A stretch of 64,000 nucleotides of DNA from Flaccisagitta enflata (lineage: Eukaryota > Chaetognatha > Sagittoidea > Aphragmophora). The first letter of the stretch is position 1; each line of letters opens with the position of its first letter. The position numbers and the translations under genes are program-made. Below the pieces are notes generated by a model that saw only the letters and a program-made list of their open reading frames with translations, searched no databases and was not told the DNA's origin. The stretch is taken from contig OZ231126.1 in assembly GCA_965153355.1 (NCBI GenBank), positions 57,598,001 to 57,662,000 of the forward strand. Reading direction: 5' to 3'. Below are positions 38,938 through 50,127 of this stretch, piece after piece.

Positions 38938-40699
38938 TGTTAACTTACATGAGAAAACTCATCTGTCACTGGCAAAGGACAAAAACGCAAAAAGATTGAA
39001 AAATATTCAATTCTGATGAGAATAAAAAAGAATAAGATAGTGACAATCACTTCAGTAACTGCTCACTGAAAACTTTAAATTTGCATAAAAAATCCAAATA
39101 TCATTAAAATAAGAACATAGCGCCCTCAGTTTATCTTTTAGGAATCGCGCTATGTTTTTGTTTTCTTGATTTTTTGATTTTCTGTGCAAATTTAAAATTT
39201 TCAATGAGCCATGGTCTTTTTACAAAATGAGTTTTTTGATAAATTTGGCATATTTTTTCAGCTGTAAAATAAAGGATTGAAATTTAAAACTGGCATATGC
39301 AAGTCAATTCATGCAAAATATGGTTGTTGGTAGTTTTTTTGAAAATATTATATGAAAAATTTTTGTTAAATTTTATTTTACAAATCTTACGACTCATCTA
39401 GTTTGGGTAGTAAATTCTATGGTAATTTTCAGTGCGTCATAAACACTTTCCCAAAACACAAAATTTGCTCAAAAGTGATAGGACAAGATTATATGTAATT
39501 AATTAAAATGATACTGAAAATTGTTTTCAAAACCTTTAACAAGAATGTTCAGTTAAAAAACAAGTCACCTGACACACAGACACCTTCAGTAATGATATAA
39601 TGATTAAGTAAATACTTGGTTTGAAAATCATAATATACTGTGGGTGTATATATACTTTTTTCCAAGGTAGTATTGCCCAAAAAAACAGTTATGGCATCTT
39701 AACCTCTCAGCCGCGTTGATGAAGAGAGATAATTCAGTCAGTGTCGTACTTTGGGATCGGAGGAGTTGAATGACCAGAAAGAGAATTCGGGTTTCTCTTT
39801 TTGACGCGCTCTACCGTTATTTCAGCCTCATTTCAAATTGTCAATAACCGCAAATAGAAATGACAAGTATTTATCAGCCAAAGAACAATTAGCGCCTTTG
39901 TTGGTCATGATCAGAGTAACATATGCATTAAAAAGATGTTTTTGTCATCATTTCGTAACTTTTTTAACACAAGATTACCTTTATCTTGACTAATTTTTTC
40001 TATTTTATATCTTTTTCCAATTTTAGAAGTTTTTTTTATAATTTTTTTAACCACATCATTTTTGAATCTTCATAACTTGATATTTTAACTTAGAAAATTT
40101 TCTTTCTTTAATGGGATATATTGGGCGCTTACCATACTCAGTTACTCACGCTGGTAGGTCAATGGCGCTAATAGGTCATGCGCTTGTGAAATATTCGCTA
40201 AGGGTTATCGCGCTGGTGCTATTGCGCTAAAAGATCGCGTAATGCAATAATTAGCGGTGTAGTAGAGATGGGTCAGTCAGTCTGTCTGTCTGTTCCAGGC
40301 TGGTAGGGATGCACTAGTCCGTTGTCATGTCATATGACAGCTGGATTCTATAGAAAGCACTTCAATGACATTCACTTTAATGGCATATTGTAGAAATAAG
40401 TTAATACAAAAAGCATCTGCAAATCAATAGACTGGTTACTTATATCATCTGTTTGAGTACTGATCACATAAAAATCATTTTTACTGGGAAAATGATGTGA
40501 AATAATGAAAATTTGATGAAAAAAGTCAACATTTCATAGAAAAAAGTGTTACAAAATCTTTCAAACTCTGTAAGTAAAATTCTACGTCTCTTTTCAGTAA
40601 CAAAATTTTGCATTTTAAAAAACAATCAATTAACAAAAAATGTTTTTTAAGAGATCAATGTTTTTAATTTTTCAAATTACTCAGTTTCAATGCAAACTC
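38938..40699. other. No feature recognised
   Basis: AT-rich, 1.7 kb, no gene or repeat-family member recognised. A GCGCTA-containing stretch at 40140-40255 stands out in composition only. Confidence 0.35.
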
Positions 40700-41547
40700 A
40701 GAATTTTACGTAATCGGGAAAAAAGTCGAAGTCAGTCTTCGACTTTTTGACATATTCCAGAGAAACAGGGTTTTCATTTTCTTATGAGAAAGTTGTGCAT
40801 CTCATCCGGCTGATTGGGGCCTCCAATGAAATTTATAAGGTAAGTAAATTTGATTATTCTCTTTCATTTGGCACCAAGCAGAATTCTCTACGACAAATAT
40901 TTTTCGCGCTATGATTTTTTAAAGATTTATTTATGAAAAATTCAAATGAAAATTTTTTTGATTTTTTACGATTTTGTGTAGGATCAATAAAAGAGTATAT
41001 TTATGTTTGTTTGAGCATGCAAATACAAGAAAACATGATTATGAGCACAGCTGCTCATCTGTGAGGGTGTTTTTGAGCATTTTAGCTCATTTAGCTCATT
41101 TAGCTCAGTCTGTTTTTCTGATTTAAAATGCGATAAGTGAATAAATGTTTTGATACATGTTTGAGCTTGCAAATATAAGAAAGCATGTCAGTGAGCAGAG
41201 TTACTCATCTGTGAGGGTGTTTCTGAGTATTCTAGCTCATTTTGCTCATTTAGCTCATTTTTTACTGATTTTTTACTGGATAAATATTTTGATAGGAGCA
41301 TGTATTTACAAGAAAGCATGTCAGTGAGCATAGCTGATTGTCTGGTTGAGTGATTTTGAGCATTTTAGCTCATCTAGCTCATTCAGTCCTATTTTTCTCT
41401 GATATTCAGTGCAATCAATACATACAATTGCTCTTGATTTAATCTAATAGAAAAAAAGATTTGCAATGACTAAAGACAAAAGCTTGGTGAAAAGTGACTA
41501 ATGCTTACGACTTTTTTCCTCACGGCGACAGCCGCCATTACTGGTAC
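40700..41547 (+). repeat. Interspersed repeat with GCTCAT tandem and hairpin end
   Basis: Third copy of the element. It has a shared left segment to 40940, then three ~115-bp units with GCTCATTTAGCTCA, and the end hairpin CGGCGACAGCCGCC at about 41525. The right half matches 7590-7945 closely. Confidence 0.6.
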
Positions 41548-41653
41548 TAAGACCTCTCTTTCCCCCCTCCCTTATTCTTGAGTTGCAGTCCCGTGGACGA
41601 TTTGACGGCATTGAGAAATAATATCGAAGTTGTGAATGAAGATGGCCCACACT

Positions 41654-42172
41654 ATATAAAAAACGCGATTAGCAATTTAAAGGAAAGAAACTGTATCTCG
41701 TGAAAAGCACTTTTGATAATTCATACTGTATCAAGAATTTGTCCTTCGTCAGTTTTCTCAACGTATTCTTTCTCCCTTTTAAAAGTCACATTCCTTTCTG
41801 ACTGGTCAATTCTCATTTTCTCCTTTTCGTAAGAATCACGTTGCCTTCTCAGTTTGGCGGCCTTCGTCTTTAATTCAGTCTTTATTCCAATGCCGCCTAA
41901 GAATAACAATTGTTGACGATAAAGAATGTAATCTTTCTTTTTGTAATAACTTTTTCTTTCTAATTTATGTTTTCTTGTTTAATTGAAATTTGGAATGATT
42001 CACTTACATTAAATCCTTCGTAAAGAAAAGAACTCTGGACTTTTATTTCTCCCTTTCGTGAAAAAAAGGGAAATTGAATCTCTGCAATTCTCCGTCGATA
42101 AATTGTGGAAACAAAGACGCTTAATTCTGCAGTTTGGTTATAACTACAGATAGATACTTAAAAGAGATAAGA

Positions 42173-42250
<78 letters not shown>

Positions 42251-42441
42251 GAATCCCGCAACTTGACTACAATCACAATTCCCGATTGCTCCCGTTTGAA
42301 ATTGATAACCTCAGCAAAATAAAAGGAGTGAAACTGATTTAAATCCTCGAAACTCAAATATCTTCAATCAGCTTTATCTTCTATTATTTTGTCATCCTAT
42401 CAACAGCAGGTTCATTATAACCAACCCCTCCATTTATTTTA
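41654..42441 (+). repeat. Left LTR of the BEL/Pao element
   Basis: It begins ATATAAAAAACGCGATTAGC and ends CCATTTATTTTA. It contains a (TC)37 run at 42175-42248. A 62-residue minus-strand open frame is identical in both LTRs, but nothing indicates it is a gene. Confidence 0.85.
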
Positions 42442-42459
42442 TGGCGTCCCTTCATTTGA
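42442..42459 (+). promoter_or_regulatory. Probable primer-binding site
   Basis: TGGCGTCCCTTCATTTGA begins with the TGG complementary to a tRNA CCA end, directly after the LTR. The tRNA is not identified. Confidence 0.5.
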
Positions 42460-44445
<1,986 letters not shown>

Positions 44446-44900
44446 ATGATTTTGTTTGAAACTCCAAACTCTAGTGGTGAATTTGGAAGTGGTGATTTTG
44501 GAAGTGGTGATATAGGAAGTGGTGAATTTGACCAATTTGAAATCTCACAAGAGTTGAGATTGACCAGTACGAAAATTCCTGGGGGAATCTGGTCTATATA
44601 TTGGTCAAAATTATTATCTCACAGGTGTTGAGATTGACCAATTTGAAAATTCCTGAGGGAATCTGGACTGTATATTGAGTCAATTATATTGACCAGTTTT
44701 ATCTCACAGGGGTTGAGATAAAGTAATAAGCCAGGCGGGCTTAATTGGAAAGAAGGTCTTAAAGAATTGACCTATTTATATCTCACAGGGGTTGAGATAA
44801 AAAACAAGCCAGGCGGGCTTAATTGGAAGAAGGGTCTAAAGACCAATTTATATCTCACAGAGGTTGAGATTTATCAAAATAATCCAAAGTTTGATTTTTG
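44446..44900 (+). repeat. Leader hairpin array before gag
   Basis: Five copies of ATCTCACAGGGGTTGAGAT-type words (about 44540-44875). Each is an inverted pair ATCTCA/TGAGAT around a short loop, separated by GACCA or GCCAGGCGGGCTTAATTGG segments. GGAAGTGGTGA units precede them. Confidence 0.75.
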
Positions 44901-44958
44901 ATAGTGGAAGTTGATCTCAAAATTGTTTTAGCCATGGTTAACAGTAACTAGCGGTTAC

Positions 44959-46296
44959 ATGGACCTCATACAAGCTAAAACAAAGATTGTCGAATGGGAA
45001 AAAACTCTTTCTACGATAGAAAGACAAAAATTGAACCATTTGGTTAATAAAAGGGAAGAAGCTCAGAAAAAAGTTGATCGCTTTATAAAAGAAGTAGAAA
45101 AATATTCACGAAAAAATCCTGGAAAATTTGCGCGAGCCATTCTAAGTCCTGTAACAACATTGTTGTCAGGAGAATTTCACACACTGAGTTCTTGTGTTGA
45201 TGAAGAAGTAGAATTCTTCCCTGAATCACTCCGAGAAGCTCATTCGAAAGTAATTGGTGATTACTCAACTGCTGCTATACGTGCACTTGCAACAGGTGAA
45301 GAATTTGTGGAACGGTATAGACAATTAGAGAACGAAAGTGAACCTCACCCTCCTAGTGAGGAAGAGAGGGAAGAGATCCGGTTATCTTCAACTGAAGATT
45401 CAGATTCTGAATCTGAATTCAAATCTGAAGAGGAAGAGATAAACGATAACCCCCTTTCAACCCCTACAAATCTTCACACCATGGACGCTATCACAAATTG
45501 TGAATCCAAACTTCCTCAGGCACAGAAAGACCTGTTGGAAACGAAAAAATTGGAAAGAAGGTCAGTTCGTGGCCGACTTACAAAAGCTATCAACAAATTG
45601 ACAAAAGACATAGATTCTGGCGAAAAATTTGCAGTTGCAAATTCCAGAACCAACCTCTCAGAGGCTCTGAAAGAGTTGGACAAAAAAGATGATGAAATTT
45701 GGGCATTTTATGATGAGGATGCTATGGCAGCAGATTTGGAACTGGGAGAAACATGGACTGAAAGAGGTTCAACTGCCATCACAAATGCAGACAAATTTCT
45801 CAATCCTTCAGCACATACCAACACTATCCCTCCTTCCTCTACAACTCCTGCTGCATCTACATCCCATCATGCAAAAACACCCAAAATAGAGATCCCAAAG
45901 TTTTATGGGAAGTCTCCAGCTGAATACCAAGCATTTTGGAACTCATTTGAATCTCTCATTGACAAGCGCACTGATTTGGCAAATGTGGAAAAACTCCTAT
46001 ACTTAAAGGATGCTTGTGTTGGTGAAGCCAAGAAACTGGCAGATGGGTACAACATAACCGATGTCAACTATGACCATTTCAAAAAATTTCTCAAAGAAAT
46101 GTTTGGAAAACCCAGATTGGTTCAACAGTCACATGTCAAAAACATTTTGAACCTCAAACCCTTTGATACCGACTGCATCAAGCCATTCCTTACAACATTG
46201 GAAACCTCAATGAGATGTCTGGCCGAGTATGGCATAGACATGGACAATACGCTGAGTCAAACATGGTTATTTTCATCTCACCACCATGATCAATAG
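44959..46296 (+). CDS. gag: BEL/Pao Gag, N-terminal and middle part
   Basis: The open frame has 445 residues. The N-terminal third is Lys/Glu-rich and likely coiled coil. An acidic Ser-rich stretch (about 130-165) follows. From about residue 306 comes the domain typical of BEL/Pao Gag (DUF1759): PKIEIPKFYGKSPAEYQAFW, then NSFESLID, LLYLKDACVGEAK and YDHFKKFLKEMFG. The frame ends at TAG 46294-46296 with an unnatural His-rich tail. Gag-like sequence continues in another frame to about 46410, so the stop is due to a frameshift. After an inserted cluster, Gag resumes near 48645. The start at 44959 is the first Met after the leader hairpins. Confidence 0.75.
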   Translation: MDLIQAKTKIVEWEKTLSTIERQKLNHLVNKREEAQKKVDRFIKEVEKYSRKNPGKFARAILSPVTTLLSGEFHTLSSCVDEEVEFFPESLREAHSKVIGDYSTAAIRALATGEEFVERYRQLENESEPHPPSEEEREEIRLSSTEDSDSESEFKSEEEEINDNPLSTPTNLHTMDAITNCESKLPQAQKDLLETKKLERRSVRGRLTKAINKLTKDIDSGEKFAVANSRTNLSEALKELDKKDDEIWAFYDEDAMAADLELGETWTERGSTAITNADKFLNPSAHTNTIPPSSTTPAASTSHHAKTPKIEIPKFYGKSPAEYQAFWNSFESLIDKRTDLANVEKLLYLKDACVGEAKKLADGYNITDVNYDHFKKFLKEMFGKPRLVQQSHVKNILNLKPFDTDCIKPFLTTLETSMRCLAEYGIDMDNTLSQTWLFSSHHHDQ

Positions 46297-46490
46297 CTCA
46301 TTTTGTATATCACCGTGAATATATCTCACAGCCCAAAGCTGACTATAGTGAGTTTGCTAAACCCTATGTCGCAGAGCTTCAAAAACAAGAAGGAAAACAT
46401 AAAAAACTATTTCTAACAACATTTTTTAATTTCTTTTGTATTATTGATATGTTTTTGTATCTCATTATGAGTCATTATAAGTCATGTTTA

Positions 46491-46633
46491 GTCGCAGACA
46501 CGCGACTCTACACCTAGCCGTGTCATCGGTAGGTAGGTCTACCGGTCCGTCACATTTTTGAATTCTGAGCAAATTCTGCTCCTGCCCAACCATCCGCCAT
46601 TGGATTGCCGTGTATCTGGCCTTGTTTTTATAT
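46491..46633 (+). mobile_element. HINE-like element in gag
   Basis: Hairpin AGTCGCAGACACGCGACT, (GGTA/GTCC)n, CTCCTGCCCAACC, degenerate tag, and GCCGTGTATCTGGCCTTG end. Confidence 0.7.
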
Positions 46634-46733
46634 GATTTTGTATCAATCATTTTCTTTACAAGTTTCTGGTCTCATCAGATCATTGTTCGTAAGTAGGAGA
46701 CATTTGTTACATTTCATTGAAGCTGAAATTCCA

Positions 46734-46793
46734 GCAGACAGACCAACTGACCAACAAACAGAGCAAGGTGTAGAGTCGCGTGCACGCGACTAA
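46734..46793 (-). mobile_element. HINE-like element, hairpin end only
   Basis: CAGACAGACCAACTGACC tract and hairpin AGTCGCGTGCACGCGACT. No other end is visible. Confidence 0.55.
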
Positions 46794-46839
46794 GTCGTGT
46801 TTTAGTCCCTTGAAATCTAACAGATTGGGATTCAAATCA

Positions 46840-47460
46840 ACTGTACCAGCATTGGGACTTAAATCCTGGCCTCAAGGTTCATATTCCAGCCAAGAAGCTG
46901 AAATCCCTGCCTCAAGACTCAAATTCCAGTCTCGAGACTCAAGCTCAAAGTCTCAAAACTTAAACTCCAGTCTCGAGACTCAAATTTCAGTCCCACGATC
47001 AAATCCCAGCCTCGAGGCTCAAATCCCAGCCTTGAGGCTCTAACCCTATCCTTGAGGCTCAAATCCCAGCTTCAAGGCTCAAATTCCAGCCTCAGGGCTC
47101 ACATCCCAGCCAAATGGCTCAAATCACCACCTTGAGGCACAAATCCCCACTTTGAGGCTCAAATCCAAACCTCGAGGCGCTAGAACTCACCTTGAGGTTC
47201 AAATTCCTGCCTCAAGGTTCATATCCTTGCCTCAAGGCTTAAATTACAGCCTCGAGGCTCAGTTTCTTGCTGTGAGACTCAAATACCAGCCACAAGACTT
47301 AAACCTAATCTTGAGGCTCAAATCCCACCATCAAAGCTCTGATTCCACCTTTGACGCTTCAACCCAAGCCTTCATGCTCAAAATCAAGCCAATTAGAGGT
47401 CACCCGCCTCTTTAGGGCCACTTCCCCTCTCACTACCAGGTCCTAACATAGGGGGCGTTT
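46840..47460. mobile_element. GP-type core array with decayed ends
   Basis: Some 25 units of the CTCAAATCCCAGCCTCGAGG type, then GGTCACCCGCCTCTTTAGGG...CCTAACATAGGGG, a decayed GP right end. Confidence 0.6.
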
Positions 47461-47511
47461 CTACTTCTGGTCACAGATCACAACATCTTTAAAGGGCCAC
47501 AAAATGTTTTT

Positions 47512-48214
47512 AACAAAGGCCGGATACCAAAGTGGCGTGCGGGTGGGCAGGGGCAATCATGAATAGGCCAACCCAAGCATTTGGGCAAGAGCTCATCGCA
47601 AAAACCACCCGTAAATGCCAACAGGTCGCCCAAGGGCAATATGTGGTCAGCGATACCCATTGCCCTGCTTTGATTGTGAATTAGAGTGAGGGGGAGCAGG
47701 GCAGCGGCCCCAAAGGGGACGAAGTCCTATAGAACACAAGGGGACTTTCATTCGTCCTGATGTAAGGCCTGAGAATGCCAATCGGAAGCTTGAGAGGGCT
47801 GACTTGAAGCTTGAGAGAGCTGGATTAAGGCTTGAAAGGTCAGAGGACTGATTTGAAAGCCTGAGAGCAATAAATTGAGGCTTAGATAGCTGATTTGAGG
47901 CCTGAGAGGCCGGATTTGAGGTCTGAGAGGCCCGATTGGAGGCCTGAGAGGCTGGATTTGAGGCCTGAGTGGCTGGATTTGAGGCCTGAGAGGCCAGATT
48001 TGAGGCCTGAGAGGCCAGATTTGAGGTCTCAGAGGCCAGATTTGAAGCCTTAGGGACCTGATAAGGGGGGGATGAACAAAGGAATGAACGGACAAATGAA
48101 ATTCCCAATGTGTTCTACAGGACTTCATCCCCTTCGGGGCCGCTGTTCAAAAAAAGCTAACAGTGATGGACTGACTGACCAAGAGATATAGCAGGCTAAA
48201 GAGTGCGTGCATCC
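47512..48214 (-). mobile_element. HINE-like element carrying a GP element
   Basis: AACAAAGGCCGGATACC with GCGTGCGGGTGGGCAGGGGC at the left. The GP element occupies 47640-48148. A decayed hairpin end (GAGTGCGTGCATCC) lies at about 48200. Confidence 0.65.
47640..48148. mobile_element. GP element inside a HINE-like copy
   Basis: ATGTGGTCAGCGATACCC, outer stem GCCCTGCT...AGCAGGGC, GGGCAGCGGCCCCAAAGGGG, core (GATTTGAGGCCTGAGAGGCC)n, and right end CCCCTTCGGGGCCGCTG. Confidence 0.7.
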
Positions 48215-48215
48215 A

Positions 48216-48408
48216 AACAAGGCTGGATACATGGCTACCCCAGTTGCGTGCGGGTGGGCAGGGGCAGTGATGGAGAAGGTCACTGGGGTATTGGGGCAGG
48301 CGTAATGAGCTTGAAATGCTCAAAAACGCCAAAAAAGTAAAATGGAGACCGACCGATCGACGGACGGACAAAGCGGGGTGCAGAGTCTTGTAGCACGCAA
48401 CTAAAAAC
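48216..48408 (-). mobile_element. HINE-like element, second of three in gag
   Basis: AACAAGGCTGGATACATGGC, tag AGTTGCGTGC, GGGTGGGCAGGGGCAG, AAATGCTCAAAAACGCCA, (CGGA)n, and imperfect hairpin AGTCTTGTAGCACGCAACT. Confidence 0.7.
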
Positions 48409-48442
48409 ATATAGGATAATAATACATGCTAAATTCAATAAA

Positions 48443-48644
48443 AACTAAGCCGGATACATAGCTAAGTTGCATGTGGGTGGGCGGGGGCAGTCCATTAAAC
48501 GTTTATCAAAGCATTTGGGGAGCAGCAGTAATGCAATAAACACCCGCAAAAGCAGTGATACAGACCAACTGACCAATGGATGGACTGACAAACACCAATG
48601 GGCATGACCGGTTACAGAGTTGCGCAAGTGAGCGCAACTAAAAA
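48443..48644 (-). mobile_element. HINE-like element, third of three in gag
   Basis: AAACTAAGCCGGATACATAGC, tag AGTTGCATG, GGGTGGGCGGGGGC, GACC tract, and hairpin AGTTGCGCAAGTGAGCGCAACT then AAAAAG. Confidence 0.7.
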
Positions 48645-48858
48645 GATATGTGAGTGATATACTAAAAGATGTCTCTCACCAACGTGGCGCAAGTGTCAAA
48701 CAGTTGGAAGAATGAGAAAACTCTGGAGTAAGAAAAACATTGCATAATCTCAAACACTGCATTAGTTTCTCCGCGACAGAGGGTTCCGTCATGAAAAGGC
48801 TGCAAGATTTGTAAATTCAACTCAGTGTGTCATGTCTGACCAATCGAGCATCTGATAC

Positions 48859-50127
48859 ATGACAGAATCCAAGAATTCAAATCGCCGAATCAACGTAATG
48901 GACAATGGGTCTTGGATAATAGTACCCTTTGTTGAGGAACTCATGTCAAAGGAAATTTTGCAAAAATGGCGCGAGGAGATCAATGATGATGATTCATTTT
49001 CAACAAAAAAGCTGTTGGACTTTTTGCATGAAAAGCTGCAATGTTATGGCACAACATCAGAGCAAAAAACTGATGCAAAAAACAAAGACACACGAGCAAA
49101 GACTACATTGATGCTCACTACTGCGAGTAGAGAGGTGACATGCTTCTGTTGTGACAGAGACCACAGAATTTTCAATTGCGAAAAATTCAAAAAACTTTCA
49201 CCAAAAGAAAGGTCCGATTTCATCTTCAAAAAGAAGCATTGTCAAAAATGTTTGATGCCAATCACCAAAGATCATTTCCCAAAGACTTGTAAGTCACCAA
49301 TCAAGTGCAGAGTGTGCCAGAAACCTCACCACACACTCCTGCACTGGGGAAAACCACCCATGAGTGATGATGCAAAGGCTGCATCTCCAACATCAACATT
49401 TACTGTTTCATCAACAACAGTCTCCAAACAATCCCAAGTGCCTGAGTCATTGCCAGCCGTGAAAAGTTGCTGTAATTCACTTCATCATGTGCCTCAAAAG
49501 AAAGAGGGACTGACAGTTTTGAAGAACTTCAAAGCTGTTCCGAAAGAAAGACCAAATTTGACAATTCGGTCAGTCATTGATGATGGTTCTCAGACCACAT
49601 GGATTTTGCAAAGAACTGCAAAAATGTTGAAATTGCCTGTGATAAGGCGAGTGCTGCTTGCTGTTGCAACAGCATTTTCAGGTGAACACCGTGCACCTCA
49701 ACTTTATGATGTGGTCAAGATCAGTCTTTGCACCAAAGATAACCGTTACTGTGAGATGGAAGCGGTAGTCTCTCCATCAGAGAAGCTCACAGTTGATATG
49801 GATGCAATCAGACTTGATCCTTGCACAGAATATCCTCATTTGGCGGACATTCAGTTTGCAGATGATTATCCACGTGATGCAACTGAAGTTGAGTTGCTAA
49901 TTGGCAATGAATATGCTGATCACATTCAGACTGGAAACAAGAGAGTTGGTAACCCAGGAGAGCCATGTGCAATCCAAACTTTGTTTGGTTGGGTCTTATC
50001 AGGTAGTATAAGACAGAATGCTTCACACTTTACATCAACAAACCTGACACAGGTTGTGGCATTGGAAAATGTCTTGGAAATTGGAAGAATGCCCAAATCC
50101 AAACTCAAGAATCAAAAATCTTGTTGA
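48859..50127 (+). CDS. BEL/Pao Gag zinc knuckle and protease
   Basis: The open frame has 422 residues. It opens with the last Gag helices (FVEELMSKEILQKWREEI). Cys/His clusters typical of BEL/Pao follow: CFCCDRDHRIFNC at about residue 95-107, CQKCLMPITKDHFPKTC, and CRVCQKPHHTLLH. A retroviral-type aspartic protease segment with VIDDGSQTTWI at about 239-249 comes next; the usual motif is D-x-G or D-S-G. Decayed gag lies upstream with stop codons, so the Met at 48859 is only the first in this frame. At the 3' end the frame runs out at 50125-50127, while polymerase continues in another frame. Confidence 0.75.
   Translation: MTESKNSNRRINVMDNGSWIIVPFVEELMSKEILQKWREEINDDDSFSTKKLLDFLHEKLQCYGTTSEQKTDAKNKDTRAKTTLMLTTASREVTCFCCDRDHRIFNCEKFKKLSPKERSDFIFKKKHCQKCLMPITKDHFPKTCKSPIKCRVCQKPHHTLLHWGKPPMSDDAKAASPTSTFTVSSTTVSKQSQVPESLPAVKSCCNSLHHVPQKKEGLTVLKNFKAVPKERPNLTIRSVIDDGSQTTWILQRTAKMLKLPVIRRVLLAVATAFSGEHRAPQLYDVVKISLCTKDNRYCEMEAVVSPSEKLTVDMDAIRLDPCTEYPHLADIQFADDYPRDATEVELLIGNEYADHIQTGNKRVGNPGEPCAIQTLFGWVLSGSIRQNASHFTSTNLTQVVALENVLEIGRMPKSKLKNQKSC

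Noticed and set aside
41721-41909. 62-residue minus-strand frame, identical in both LTRs
   Set aside because: Identity follows from LTR duplication. No start context, motif or other evidence of a gene.
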